DNA of 64,000 bases from Sporobacter sp038405045 (GCA_038405045.1 JBBZIV010000001.1:1116001-1180000); one strand, 5' to 3'. Numbered from the stretch's first letter, positions 8,137-17,172 are shown. Numbers and translations are program-made. The notes: generated by a model from the letters alone, not told the origin.

Positions 8137-8147
8137 GATAACGCCTC

Positions 8148-9008
8148 CTATTTCTGTCTTGTCGCGAGGACAACCCTTTCGATGCCGCGCGTATCCCGTA
8201 TGATCTGAATATGTTTAAAGCCATTTTGCTGTAATATACCGGCGACCTGGGCTGCCTGACCAATGCCGCACTCAAAGGCTAAAAGCCCGCCGCTTTTTAA
8301 AACGGTTTTCCATTTAAACGCCACGCTTCTGTAAAAGATAAGCCCGTCTTCACCGCCGTCAAGCGCCGTGAGCGGCTCAAAGTCCTTCACCGACGCGTCC
8401 AGCTGCGCGATATCCGCCGCCGGAATATACGGCGGGTTACAGACGATAACGTCGAATTCTCCCAGCAGCAATGGCGGGGCTTCCAGTGCGTTGAGCTCCA
8501 GCGTCGTCGTGCTGCGGGTGAGGTTGTTTTTGATGATATTGATGCGGCAGACGCGTAAGGCTTCCGCTGACTTATCCGCCAGTACAGCGCGGCAGAACGG
8601 AACGTGTGCTGCAATGGCAAGCCCCACACAGCCGCTGCCGGTACAGAGGTCTAAGACGCGCGTGCCGTCCAGATTTTTCTCAAAGACCTTAATAACCGCC
8701 TCGGCCAGCACCTCCGTGTCGGCACGCGGTATGAGAACATGGCGATTGACGGCGATGGGCATACCATAAAACTCCCACTCGCCAAGGATATACGCTACCG
8801 GCTCGCCCGATAACCGGCGGGCAATGAGGCCGTCAACCTTCTTCTCAAAATCGTCCGTTGCAATCAGGCCTTTGTCGCGGACAAACTGCTCGCGCGTTTT
8901 GCCGGAAACCGCAACGGCAAAAAGCCGTGCCTCCACGTCAAACGCTTCGATACCGGCCGCCTTCAGGCGCCGCCGCGCGGACAGATAGATATCATTATAT
9001 GTTTTGAT
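8148..9008 (-). CDS. prmC: Peptide chain release factor N5-glutamine methyltransferase
   Basis: About 286 residues. Core features: VLDLCTGSGCVGLAIA (SAM-binding motif I) and VCNPPYIP, the NPPY motif that grips the substrate glutamine. It methylates the GGQ glutamine of release factors. The start is a problem. Family members begin close to KTYNDIYLSARRRL, but the frame has no ATG, GTG or TTG there. GGAGGG at 9015-9020 sits 6 bases before an ATC at 9008 (ATT and ACG also lie between). The nearest standard start is a GTG at 9125 inside a palindromic intergenic repeat and has no ribosome site. I therefore place a non-standard start at 9008; a conventional call would run to 9125. Methylation substrate genes prfA/prfB are not nearby. 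Confidence 0.88.
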   Translation of the reverse strand: MKTYNDIYLSARRRLKAAGIEAFDVEARLFAVAVSGKTREQFVRDKGLIATDDFEKKVDGLIARRLSGEPVAYILGEWEFYGMPIAVNRHVLIPRADTEVLAEAVIKVFEKNLDGTRVLDLCTGSGCVGLAIAAHVPFCRAVLADKSAEALRVCRINIIKNNLTRSTTTLELNALEAPPLLLGEFDVIVCNPPYIPAADIAQLDASVKDFEPLTALDGGEDGLIFYRSVAFKWKTVLKSGGLLAFECGIGQAAQVAGILQQNGFKHIQIIRDTRGIERVVLATRQK

Positions 9009-9064
9009 CGTAATCCCTCCGTTGGGGGGTTTTGTTTTTGGGGCGCCGGGGGCGGTGCGGGGAC

Positions 9065-9228
9065 AATCCTCAGTCGCCTTTGGCGGCAGCTCTTTGCTAT
9101 AGGAGCCTTGGAGGCGGGCGAACACAGTTCGCCCCTACGGGAGATGCGATGAGCAATTCCCTCATCAGCCGCCTTTGGCGGCAGCTTCCCCCAGGGGAAG
9201 CCTTTTTCGGGGTCATAGGGGTGAAGAC
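9065..9228. repeat. Intergenic palindromic repeat cluster between prmC and yqhQ
   Basis: GGGCGAAC (9116-9123) and GTTCGCCC (9127-9134) form a perfect hairpin. The motif GCCTTTGGCGGCAGCT occurs twice (near 9075 and 9171), and CTTCCCCCAGGGGAAG (9185-9200) is a further palindrome. The combination of these GC-rich palindromes resembles short interspersed repeats that are abundant between genes in clostridial genomes; that recognition is from memory. The element has apparently inserted in or expanded the region ahead of prmC. Confidence 0.7.
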
Positions 9229-9264
9229 CCCATTCCTTAATTGGGCGGGTGGTGGGATTTAAAA

Positions 9265-10209
9265 TTACCAGGCGGCGTCGGCGGCCTTTTCCGGAATGAC
9301 GAGGCGCAGGGCACGAAGGGCAACCTCCAGCATTTCATCGTCCGGCTCACGCGTTGTCAGGTGCTGCAGGGCTTTGCCGGGAGTTGAAATAATCCGCGTT
9401 AGAAAATTGTCATGCCGACCGGCCCATTTGATAAGCTCATAGCTCAGACCGACGACAACCGGTAAAAGTAAAAGGCGCAGCGCCACGCGCATTAGCGGAT
9501 TTGACCACGTCGCGAGAGAAAAAATCAGAATGCTGACGATCATGACGATAAACATAAAGCTCGTGCCACAGCGGGGGTGCAGGCGCGACTGCGTCCGCGC
9601 GTTTTCAACCGTGAGCGGCAGCCCGGTTTCGTAACAGGCGATCGACTTGTGCTCAGCGCCGTGATACTGCCAGACGCGCTGAATATCCTTCATCCCCGAG
9701 GTCAGCCACAGGTAACCGATAAAGATGAGGATGCGCAGAACACCCTCGAAGAGGTTCCGAAGGATTGTGCTGTGAAGAACACTGTCAAGAAGCCCGGCCA
9801 GTAGCGTCGGCAGCAGGATGAACAGGCCGACCGACATGGCAATGCCGATGACAACGGCTAGCGTGACGATTATTTTTTCAGCCTTTTCACCGCCGAAGTG
9901 CTCTTCAATCCACCGGTCAAGTTTTGACGGCTCTTCCTGTTCCTCCTCCGGCATTTGCTCGGCGGCATACATAAGCGCCCGGACACCGGCGACCATCGTG
10001 GCGCCGAAATTGACGACGCCCCGAATGAAAGGCCAGCCGACGATGGGGTATTTTTCTTTAAGCAGTTTGAGTTCCTCAACCTTTTCAACGAGACCATCGC
10101 GTCCTCTGACGACGATGGCTTGTTTATGCGGCCCGCGCATTAAAACGCCCTCAATCAGCGCCTGCCCGCCGACAGTTGTTTTAAAGGCGGTCTTTTCCTC
10201 TTCAGTCAT
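9265..10209 (-). CDS. yqhQ: DUF1385 membrane protein YqhQ
   Basis: 314 residues of the DUF1385 family. Signatures: TTVGGQALIEGVLMRGP at the N-terminus, an internal hydrophobic segment group around residues 110-175, the motif WQYHGAEHKSIACYETG, and RLHPRCGTSFMF. Histidines in the latter two motifs have led to the suggestion of a metal-dependent membrane enzyme, but no activity is firmly known. DUF1385 genes are commonly found next to prmC and prfA in Firmicutes; here prmC follows but prfA is absent. Confidence 0.93.
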   Translation of the reverse strand: MTEEEKTAFKTTVGGQALIEGVLMRGPHKQAIVVRGRDGLVEKVEELKLLKEKYPIVGWPFIRGVVNFGATMVAGVRALMYAAEQMPEEEQEEPSKLDRWIEEHFGGEKAEKIIVTLAVVIGIAMSVGLFILLPTLLAGLLDSVLHSTILRNLFEGVLRILIFIGYLWLTSGMKDIQRVWQYHGAEHKSIACYETGLPLTVENARTQSRLHPRCGTSFMFIVMIVSILIFSLATWSNPLMRVALRLLLLPVVVGLSYELIKWAGRHDNFLTRIISTPGKALQHLTTREPDDEMLEVALRALRLVIPEKAADAAW

Positions 10210-10247
10210 ATGGTGCGTTAATTCTCCTTTATGGTAGCTTCCGGCCC

Positions 10248-11684
10248 TTAAACAGAGCTGCTGACCGGCAGACGGACCGTCACGAGCAATCCACCGCCCT
10301 CGGCGTTTTCCAGCGTGAGCGTGCCGCCATGGAAGCGAATAATTTCGTCACAAACGGCAAGGCCGATGCCGCTGCCGCGGTCCTTGGCATTCGAGCCTTT
10401 ATAAAACTTCATTTTCACGTTGTCCAATTCGTCTGCCGGGACGCCGGGACCAAAATCACGGATACAGATGATGACATAGCTTGTATCCAGGCTGACGGTG
10501 ACCTCAATGCGCTTGCCCTCTCGGCCATATTTGGCGGCGTTGTCAAAAAGATTGAGGAACACCTGTTTCAGCCGGCTTGGATCGCCGGGGATAAGCGGAA
10601 TTTCGTCCATATATGGCTCATATATGAGCTCCAGTTCATCCTGCCGCAAGAGCTCACGGTAGGTGAAAATCGAATCCTCCAGCTCGGCGACGATGTCAAT
10701 GAGCTCAATATTAAGCGTAAAGCGGCCGTCCTCCATGCGTGTGAATTCCAAAAGCTCCTCAACCATTTTTGTCAGCCGCCGGGCTTCCTTTAAGATGATG
10801 GCAATACCTTTTTTCGTCTCGCCGTCAAGGTTTTCGTTATAGATAAGCGTCTCACCCCAGCCGGTTATGGCCGTCAGCGGTGTGCGCAGTTCGTGCGATA
10901 CCGAGGATATAAACTCCGTTTGAATCTTTTCCGACTGCGCGATTTTCAGCGACATCTCGTTGATGGAGTCTACCATTTCGCCGATCTCGTCGTGATAATC
11001 TTTATCGATCTGGATACCGTAGCTGCCCTGCGCGATTCGGCCTGTCATCTTGGTAATTTCGGTGACTGGCTCGATGACGGAGCGGATGAACACAAGATTA
11101 ATAAAGATGACGAGCAGCATAATGACAGCACCGAGCGCGCAAACGGCCAAAACATTAAACAGCACCTGCGCATCAACCGCATCGAGACTTGTAATATAGC
11201 GCATAACGCCGACGACCCTGTCGGAATAAATCATGGGTGCCGAGACAGACATCACGCGCTCACCTGTCGACGGCATACGCCCGACCCAAGAGGAAATTTC
11301 ACGCGATTGAATCGCTTCGGTCACGTCGGGTGTTGAGGAGGAGCCGGCCGAGATGCCGAACGTTGACATCATGACGCGGCCTTCCGCGTCCATGAACTGG
11401 AGCTCCAGCCTGTCGGCGTCTTCAAATGACTCGGTGTAACGGTAGGCGCTGTCGTAATATTCACCATATGACTTGGCCACGTAATTGGCGAAAAAGTCGG
11501 TGGCTGTTTTGGCTTTCGTTTCAAGGCCTGTCCGAACGGCAGCATAATAATTGGCGGCGATGAAAACTGAAATAGCCGCCGTGACGACGAGAAGCGAAAC
11601 CAGAATCACCAAAAAGCTGCTTCTGATCCAGCGGCGCTTCAGGCCGCTCGTCGGTATTCTGAAAAACTTTCTCATCGTCATCAC
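10248..11684 (-). CDS. Two-component sensor histidine kinase
   Basis: 478 residues. Two membrane helices (about 24-45 and 172-198) bracket an extracytoplasmic sensor of roughly 125 residues. A HAMP linker is followed by the HisKA box SSVSHELRTPLTAITGWGE with the phospho-accepting His near 265, then the N box (FLNLFDNAAKYG), G1 (RDFGPGVP) and G2 (GSGIGLAVC) of the ATPase domain. Similar in plan to PhoR/ResE-type kinases. It lies 32 bp after the response regulator. The GTG at 11684 is followed by ATGs at 11681 and 11675, the last best placed after AGCAGG. Signal unknown. Confidence 0.95.
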   Translation of the reverse strand: MMTMRKFFRIPTSGLKRRWIRSSFLVILVSLLVVTAAISVFIAANYYAAVRTGLETKAKTATDFFANYVAKSYGEYYDSAYRYTESFEDADRLELQFMDAEGRVMMSTFGISAGSSSTPDVTEAIQSREISSWVGRMPSTGERVMSVSAPMIYSDRVVGVMRYITSLDAVDAQVLFNVLAVCALGAVIMLLVIFINLVFIRSVIEPVTEITKMTGRIAQGSYGIQIDKDYHDEIGEMVDSINEMSLKIAQSEKIQTEFISSVSHELRTPLTAITGWGETLIYNENLDGETKKGIAIILKEARRLTKMVEELLEFTRMEDGRFTLNIELIDIVAELEDSIFTYRELLRQDELELIYEPYMDEIPLIPGDPSRLKQVFLNLFDNAAKYGREGKRIEVTVSLDTSYVIICIRDFGPGVPADELDNVKMKFYKGSNAKDRGSGIGLAVCDEIIRFHGGTLTLENAEGGGLLVTVRLPVSSSV

Positions 11685-11716
11685 CTGCTTTTCGCGCTGC
11701 CGTTATATGCTTTTTC

Positions 11717-12403
11717 TTACAGGCCCCATTTGTATCCGTAGCCCCAGACGGTTGTAATGAAGCTCGGATTCGTCGGGTCATCTTCGATCTTAAGACGCAA
11801 ACGCCTGATATTGACGTCGGCAATTTTCAGTTCCCCAAAATAGTCCCGACCCCAAACCGTATTCAGAATGTCCTCACGAGAGAGCGCCTTGCCGGGGTTA
11901 TCCATAAACATTTTCATAATGGCGTATTCCACCTGGGTGAGCTTGATGCGCACGCCGTTTTTTTCAAGCGTCCTGTTGCGGGTATTCAGCCGGAACGGCC
12001 CCTGCACGATTTCGCCCGTATCAATCTGCTCCGGGCCGCCCGTGCGGCGGTATAGGGCGTCAATCCTTGCCGTCAGCTCAGCCGGGGAAAAAGGCTTTGT
12101 CACATAGTCGTCGGCCCCTGTCATAAGGCCTGTCACCTTGTCCATCTCCTGCGTCCGCGCCGTCAGCATGATGATGCCGATATGCGCGTCGGCTGCCCTG
12201 ATCTTGCGGCAGACCTCGAACCCGTCCATATCAGGAAGCATGATATCGAGGATGGCAACCTTAATATCGGGATTGGCTTTGAGCTTTTCGAAAGCCTCCG
12301 CCCCGGTCCCGGCCTCGACGGCCTCATATCCGGCCCGCTTGAGATTGATGACCACAAAGCTTCTGATGCTTGTCTCATCCTCTAAAACAAGAACTTTTTT
12401 CAT
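11717..12403 (-). CDS. OmpR/PhoB-family response regulator
   Basis: 228 residues. The receiver domain opens KKVLVLEDETSIRSFV, with the phospho-acceptor Asp in VAILDIMLPDMDGFEV and the switch Lys in DDYVTKPFSP. The C-terminal winged helix carries LTQVEYAIMKMFMDNPGK and a closing VWGYGYKWGL. It pairs with the kinase immediately downstream and lies 34 bp after the lipoprotein gene, so the three are likely one transcript. Targets cannot be read from the window. Confidence 0.96.
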   Translation of the reverse strand: MKKVLVLEDETSIRSFVVINLKRAGYEAVEAGTGAEAFEKLKANPDIKVAILDIMLPDMDGFEVCRKIRAADAHIGIIMLTARTQEMDKVTGLMTGADDYVTKPFSPAELTARIDALYRRTGGPEQIDTGEIVQGPFRLNTRNRTLEKNGVRIKLTQVEYAIMKMFMDNPGKALSREDILNTVWGRDYFGELKIADVNIRRLRLKIEDDPTNPSFITTVWGYGYKWGL

Positions 12404-12437
12404 CGCTACTCCTCCTTACTTTGACGGCGGCCCCATG

Positions 12438-13769
12438 TTACAGCGCGCCGGTGACCCAGTCCGAGTACAGCAGTTTGAAGTTATCGGTTATCGTTTTTTG
12501 GCTGACGGAGAACCCCGCCGGTGACGCAATAATTTCGGCGGCATACACAACGTCTCCATGCTCTGCGAGCTTAAACCGGCCCGCAACAGCCGCACGGTCA
12601 TTTCTGTTGTCGCCGTAGAGGGCGTATATCTTCAGATAATCGACAGGCGTATCGCTTGCGCCGGAGAGATAAGAGAAAACAATGGTCCGCTCGCCGGAAA
12701 CGCTGTCCTCCCGGCGGACGGTAATCTTATCGCGCCAGGCATTCGGAAGGATAAGATACCAGCCGTCCGAAAAATTATGATACGTCGTGAAAACATGGCT
12801 TTTATCGCCGCTGCTGTCGAAGGCGAGCCAGTCGATCACATAGTAATCCGATTGTTCAGGCGAAGTCAGCCGCCGTGGGGACGGCACCTCAAAAACGCCG
12901 TCTTTATTAATGTCGGTACTGTAAACAGTATAGTCCCGCACCGATGTTTCGCTGATACCACTCGTTTTATTGAGGGTAATGTTCGAAAGCGCGCCGTTTT
13001 TGAAGGCAAGCACGTCTGTCAGCATCCCGCCGCCGGGCAACTGCCCCTCCGCAAAAACGGCCTGTTTCCCGTCGGACAGCGAACCGGCGACAATACGCGA
13101 AAAGGCGGACAGGCCGTTTGATAGGCGCACTATACTTGTTTTAACGTTGCCGTCCGGCAGAAGCGAGAACATCGCCGCCTCGCCGGGCACATCCGACGAC
13201 GCCAACTGGAGCGCCAAAACATCCGCCCGGCCGTCGTTATCAAGGTCATTGAGGACAAGTGCCGTATAGTCCGCCCCGGCCAAAAGCGTCTGCTGATAGC
13301 CCTTAATGGCGTAAATCGACATATGCAGAAGCGCCGCGCTCATCTGCCAGCCGACAACCAGCTCCGTCATGCCGTCACCATCCATATCGGCGTAGCGGAT
13401 GCTTTCAATCGCTGTCCCGTCGCCGTCTATGACATCGGCTGTTTCGTAGTTATCGCCCTGCAGGCGCATGATATAAATCCGCAGGGGCTTGTCCCCTTTA
13501 ACACGGAAAAAAACGACCGCCTCATTGATACCGTCTCCGTCGAGATCCTTGAGCTGGACGGCCTGACGGTTCGGGCCGGACGTCGGCGGCGCATATTCGG
13601 CGCCGGCGGCCAAAACCATGTTAATCTGCTCTTGAAGCTTCACATATTCTTTCGATGCCTGCGGAAGCGTATATAAGTCATCCGGCGTCACTTTAAAGCA
13701 GCCCGATAAAGCAAAAAGCATGGCCAGCAGGCAGACGAGACCCACTGCATACCGCCGTCCGATTTGCAT
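12438..13769 (-). CDS. FG-GAP/VCBS-like repeat lipoprotein
   Basis: About 443 residues. The start at 13769 (MQIGRRYAVG) has AAGGGGG upstream and gives a lipoprotein signal with lipobox LSGC. The mature part contains repeated calcium-loop-like motifs of FG-GAP/VCBS type: DLDGDGINEAVVFFRV, YADMDGDGMTELVVGW, DLDNDGRADVLAL and DINKDGVFEVPSP. Such repeats form beta-propellers. An exposed lipidated propeller encoded directly ahead of a response regulator and kinase could be an accessory sensor or a target of the system; that role is inference. I do not recognise a named family. Confidence 0.85.
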   Translation of the reverse strand: MQIGRRYAVGLVCLLAMLFALSGCFKVTPDDLYTLPQASKEYVKLQEQINMVLAAGAEYAPPTSGPNRQAVQLKDLDGDGINEAVVFFRVKGDKPLRIYIMRLQGDNYETADVIDGDGTAIESIRYADMDGDGMTELVVGWQMSAALLHMSIYAIKGYQQTLLAGADYTALVLNDLDNDGRADVLALQLASSDVPGEAAMFSLLPDGNVKTSIVRLSNGLSAFSRIVAGSLSDGKQAVFAEGQLPGGGMLTDVLAFKNGALSNITLNKTSGISETSVRDYTVYSTDINKDGVFEVPSPRRLTSPEQSDYYVIDWLAFDSSGDKSHVFTTYHNFSDGWYLILPNAWRDKITVRREDSVSGERTIVFSYLSGASDTPVDYLKIYALYGDNRNDRAAVAGRFKLAEHGDVVYAAEIIASPAGFSVSQKTITDNFKLLYSDWVTGAL

Positions 13770-13917
13770 GGTGCCCGCCCCCTTTTTCCTCAATCTAGCG
13801 TTTCCGCCGCCTGTTCCGGTAGAAATCAATAATCTTATTTATTTTATCATATTTTTCAGAAGATTGGTAGTAGGAACTTTACCGTATTCCGTCGGTGCGC
13901 CGTCTGTCTATTTTCAC

Positions 13918-13946
13918 TTGAAATCCCTGATGGGCTGTTGTATAAT
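13918..13946 (+). promoter_or_regulatory. Promoter of the tRNA-Leu gene
   Basis: TTGAAA at 13918-13923 and a consensus TATAAT at 13941-13946 are 17 bp apart, placing transcription start about 15 bases ahead of the tRNA. Confidence 0.75.
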
Positions 13947-13967
13947 GTGGCGTGCATCAAGCCTTAT

Positions 13968-14051
13968 GCCGGTGTGATGAAATCGGTAGACGTAGCGGAC
14001 TCAAAATCCGCCGCTGGCAACAGCATGCCGGTTCGAGTCCGGCCACCGGCA
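13968..14051 (+). tRNA. tRNA-Leu (anticodon CAA)
   Basis: 84 nt. Acceptor arms GCCGGTG (13968-13974) and CACCGGC (14044-14050) pair fully, with discriminator A at 14051. The anticodon stem GCGGA/TCCGC encloses loop CTCAAAA with CAA at 14002-14004, which reads UUG. A long variable arm (class II) and a T-arm CCGGTTCGAGTCCGG are intact. CCA is not encoded. It carries its own promoter and terminator and marks the left edge of the toxin array region. Confidence 0.97.
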
Positions 14052-14053
14052 TT

Positions 14054-14091
14054 GAAAAAAGCCTCAAAGGGAAACCTTTGGGGCTTTTTTA
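14054..14091 (+). terminator. Terminator after tRNA-Leu
   Basis: AAAAAAGCCTCAAAGG pairs with CCTTTGGGGCTTTTTT around a GAAA loop, and a T-run follows: a strong intrinsic terminator directly after the tRNA. Confidence 0.92.
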
Positions 14092-14605
14092 CAATTTTAA
14101 AGAAGGCATTATTACCGCCAGAAAAAGTGTCGAGGGTCGTCTTTTTGATTCATCTGAAATTCTAGTTACTTCTCTTTTTCAAATTTTATATTTGTTAGTA
14201 CGGTATTTACCAGTTCTCATTGCTGAGCTTCCGTCAATTCAAATTGGCATTTGGCGTATTCAGCAAAAATGAAACTGGATATGTAGGCTTTCTGCGAAAG
14301 GGTCTTATCATTCAAAATTCAGATTCAAAATTTGTTTCGCCGCCCCAATTTTTAGGGTGAACCATGGTAATGAAAATGGTGCAGGTTAAAGGCGGGTACA
14401 CCTCGAGGCGCACCCGCCGATTCACAGCGGACGGCAATGCCGACCGCCCAATGACTTTGAGCAAATTGTCTATTTTTTCACAGGTGGTTGTAAATCGAGC
14501 AATGTACACCTTTGAGGTGTCTGTGGTTACTACGACAGCCAGATTTCAGGCTTTTCAAGGTGTTCTCAAAGATACACCTCACATTCCCAAAATTCCTATA
14601 AGCTA
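14092..14605. other. Gene-free stretch with palindromes at the left edge of the toxin array
   Basis: About 510 bp without a gene I can support. It holds the stem GGCGGGT (14391-14397) with ACCCGCC (14412-14418) and the palindrome ACACCTTTGAGGTGT near 14508. Short frames are open on both strands between 14312 and 14633, but neither has a ribosome site and they overlap antisense. It may be a decayed repeat or mobile remnant. Confidence 0.5.
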
Positions 14606-15028
14606 TTATTGTACATGTAATGATTTAAGATAATACGCAAATGAAACAACGTCAGTATCAAGATTTGGAAAGGATAGAACCTTATCCAAAACTTTAATAA
14701 AGTAATCTCTTCTATCACCTTGACTACCATTGATAATTCGATTCAACATCCAAACAGTATGTTTTATAGGTTTTCTTTCAAGTGATTCAACCAGCTTTTC
14801 TTCGTAACCATTCCTATAAAACTTTTCTACATAATGAACTAGAGCACCTGGTTTTCCAAAATCAACATTAGGGTTGTTTTCCATTAACCGTAGAATGGGT
14901 TCCACCGCTTCAAAAGCATCTGACCTTTCTTCAAGTTCTTCCGTTACATCTTCAGAAACATCAATAAAATCATCATTTAAGACTGCATTATTCAAATTAT
15001 TAATTAATTCATTAAATCTACCATCCAT
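14606..15028 (-). CDS. Putative immunity protein of RHS module B
   Basis: 140 residues, AT-rich, cytosolic (no signal or membrane helix), acidic N-terminus (DDFIDVSEDVTEELEER) and a helical-repeat look, with LERKPIKHTVWMLNRIIN in the middle. Its ATG overlaps the toxin stop (TAATG), the tight coupling typical of RHS toxin-immunity pairs, and AGGATTGAGG supplies the ribosome site. Neutralising the toxin tip encoded just upstream is inferred from this position. I cannot assign a named Imm family with confidence. Confidence 0.7.
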   Translation of the reverse strand: MDGRFNELINNLNNAVLNDDFIDVSEDVTEELEERSDAFEAVEPILRLMENNPNVDFGKPGALVHYVEKFYRNGYEEKLVESLERKPIKHTVWMLNRIINGSQGDRRDYFIKVLDKVLSFPNLDTDVVSFAYYLKSLHVQ

Positions 15029-17172
15029 TACCTCAATCCTCCATTACTTTTAGCATGTTGTATCGCCCTATTTGTAATATCATCAACAATATCTTGAGGA
15101 ATTCCGGCTTCACGCAAAATGTTAGAATTGGCGCGTATGTTTTCAAGTGGAGCCTGATTTGCCGCATCAAAAGCACGTTGCGCCTTATTAACGATCTTAT
15201 GTTGCGACTGTTCTAATGCAATAACTGGATTATTCTTTGAGACATCGGTTGACAACCTTTCTGAAGCAAGCCCGTTTTCCTTAATATTTGCATGCTGCCA
15301 TACTTCATGTCCTTCTAAGTTATCACCAACAACTGACCTAGCAACAAAGTCTTGAAAGGTTGTTACTTCATTAGGTTTAATTGGTTGTCTAGCAACATTT
15401 CCAGCCTCATACGCTCCCGCATTGCCAGCAATGTCGTCAACATAACCATTTATTACAGCTTTTTCAACTTTATTTGCTTTTGTCGCGCTTGATACAAAGT
15501 TCTCAGAGAGTTTTAATTCATTTGATACATTCGATATTGAATTTGTTGGCTTAATAATATTTGAGATATTCTTATTGACGCTAGCAATTTCCTCGATATG
15601 GGATTCATTGAGAGCTATCTTTCCCAAGTCAGCGAAATTGTCGATTTTATTTATATTTGAGATTTCTTCCAGTTTATCGACTTTATTCGTTACATTTAAA
15701 ACTTCTGTTAATTTGTCGATTTTATTTGTCGCATTCGAAAATTCCGCTAATTTCTCAGCCTTATTAACATAACTTATTTCAGAAACAGGAATGAATGCTA
15801 ATACGACCTCACCAACAATATTTGTTATTGACCGCGTTTTATCTTCAAGATTTGCTTTTTTAAACTCTTCAGTTTTTGTATAAATCTTTTCAAATACTGC
15901 TTCTTTAGTTTTATTAAGTTCGTGACAGACAGCTTTTGCATTTTCCTTGCTTTCAAACGTCCATTTTACAGCTTCTCCAAATTCTTTAAGCTGACCAATT
16001 GGATTGTTTGTATAGAATTTATACGTAGTCTTTGCTGTATCAACAATACCTGTCACTGCTCTTTTCCCAACATCATATAAGCCTTTACCTACACCTTTTA
16101 TCACATTCCATGCTCTGCTCAACCAGCTATGCCCTGTCGGGTCTGTGTACATCATCGGCTCATTGTGGCAGTATGTATACAGGTTCAAGCTCAGCGGGTC
16201 GCGCACCGATCCAAGATACGTGTCTGCACTCATAAACCGCGCCATCACAGGGTCATAATACCGCGCGTTGAGGTAGTACAGGCCCGTCTCATCGTCAAAC
16301 TGATACCCGGCATAGAGATAGCTGTTGGCGATATTGCCGGTGGCGGTGGTGACAACGCCGAACGGGTCGTAGTCGTACGTCATGACGATGCTGCCCGTTG
16401 AATCCGCGATATTCACAACGTCGCCGTGCCCGTTATACAGATAATACAGCGTCGTTGTACCCGCCGTCCGGCTAATGAGCATGTCTCCGCCGTACACATT
16501 GTACGCCGTCTGATTTCCACTGCCGTCTAGCTCCAGGACAACCTTGTCATACTCATAGATGAACTTCGTCGTCGTCGTCGTATTGTCCTTCGTGACTGTT
16601 TTGCCAACGCGTAAACCATCCCCGTTGTATGCGTACACCGATGTGGAATCCTGATCCCCCAGCGATATCAGCTGGTTAAAAGCGTCATATTTGTTGATTG
16701 AATAGGTTCCCTGCCCCTCGCCCTGTAGGGATAATGACGCGCCGGGATCTCCGGTTGACGCGTCAGTCGTCTCCTTACGGCTGGATACCACATTCCCATT
16801 GTTATCATAGCAGAAACTCGTCGTGTTTACTGTGTTTCTTGAACTATCCAACGCACTCAAGAGCTGGTTCTGTGCGTTGTAAGTGTAAGTTGTGTTGGTA
16901 TTATTGCTGCCGTCAGTTACTTGCTGTGCCGCGCGGTTACCGGCTGCGTCAAACGTGTACGTTGTCACCTTGCCGCCCGGCGCCGTGACACTCTGGAGCC
17001 TATTCAGCGCATCATAGACATACGTTGTCGTCCCACTGTTATCAAGCTTTGTTACCAAATTGCCATTGCCGTCGTAGGCATTACTATTGAATCCATTAAT
17101 TGTATAATATGTCGGCTTGTTGTTCCCGTCAAGTATAATGAAAAAGCTTGGAGAATGATCTGTACATGACAA
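15028..17172 (-). CDS. RHS C-terminal module B: truncated RHS core plus toxin tip
   Basis: 714 residues in the open frame. It starts with the boundary scar (LDGNNKPTYYTINGFN), joined in frame to late YD repeats and the RHS core, ending TYCHNEPMMYTDPTGHS. A coiled-coil-like linker rich in Asn/Lys/Glu repeats (NKIDKLTEVLNVTNKVDKL) leads to a tip with GHEVWQHANIK and KNNPVIALEQSQHKIVNKA; the His/Asn spacing is reminiscent of HNH/EndoVII-type nuclease toxins, a weak assignment. No signal peptide and no convincing start codon: the open frame begins at a TTG (17172) without ribosome site, upstream of the promoter-like boundary. It therefore looks like an orphan tip rather than a complete gene. Immunity gene follows with overlap. 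Confidence 0.75.
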   Translation of the reverse strand: MSCTDHSPSFFIILDGNNKPTYYTINGFNSNAYDGNGNLVTKLDNSGTTTYVYDALNRLQSVTAPGGKVTTYTFDAAGNRAAQQVTDGSNNTNTTYTYNAQNQLLSALDSSRNTVNTTSFCYDNNGNVVSSRKETTDASTGDPGASLSLQGEGQGTYSINKYDAFNQLISLGDQDSTSVYAYNGDGLRVGKTVTKDNTTTTTKFIYEYDKVVLELDGSGNQTAYNVYGGDMLISRTAGTTTLYYLYNGHGDVVNIADSTGSIVMTYDYDPFGVVTTATGNIANSYLYAGYQFDDETGLYYLNARYYDPVMARFMSADTYLGSVRDPLSLNLYTYCHNEPMMYTDPTGHSWLSRAWNVIKGVGKGLYDVGKRAVTGIVDTAKTTYKFYTNNPIGQLKEFGEAVKWTFESKENAKAVCHELNKTKEAVFEKIYTKTEEFKKANLEDKTRSITNIVGEVVLAFIPVSEISYVNKAEKLAEFSNATNKIDKLTEVLNVTNKVDKLEEISNINKIDNFADLGKIALNESHIEEIASVNKNISNIIKPTNSISNVSNELKLSENFVSSATKANKVEKAVINGYVDDIAGNAGAYEAGNVARQPIKPNEVTTFQDFVARSVVGDNLEGHEVWQHANIKENGLASERLSTDVSKNNPVIALEQSQHKIVNKAQRAFDAANQAPLENIRANSNILREAGIPQDIVDDITNRAIQHAKSNGGLR
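17086..17157 (-). repeat. Boundary element copy B (RHS scar with promoter-like boxes)
   Basis: On the minus strand TTGACG (17127-17132) and TATTAT (17104-17109) are 17 bp apart inside DNA that would encode LDGNNKPTYYTINGFN of a YD repeat. An A/T-rich 25-bp block with GCTTTTTCAT precedes it. Matches the copies at 18051, 21714, 25501 and 29475. Confidence 0.8.

Noticed and set aside
8100..8200. LexA/DinR box ahead of recA
   Set aside because: Only 11 bp separate prmC and recA and I found no GAAC-N4-GTTC type dyad there.
9032..9262. 76-codon plus-strand frame between prmC and yqhQ
   Set aside because: It is composed of the palindromic intergenic repeats and resembles no protein.
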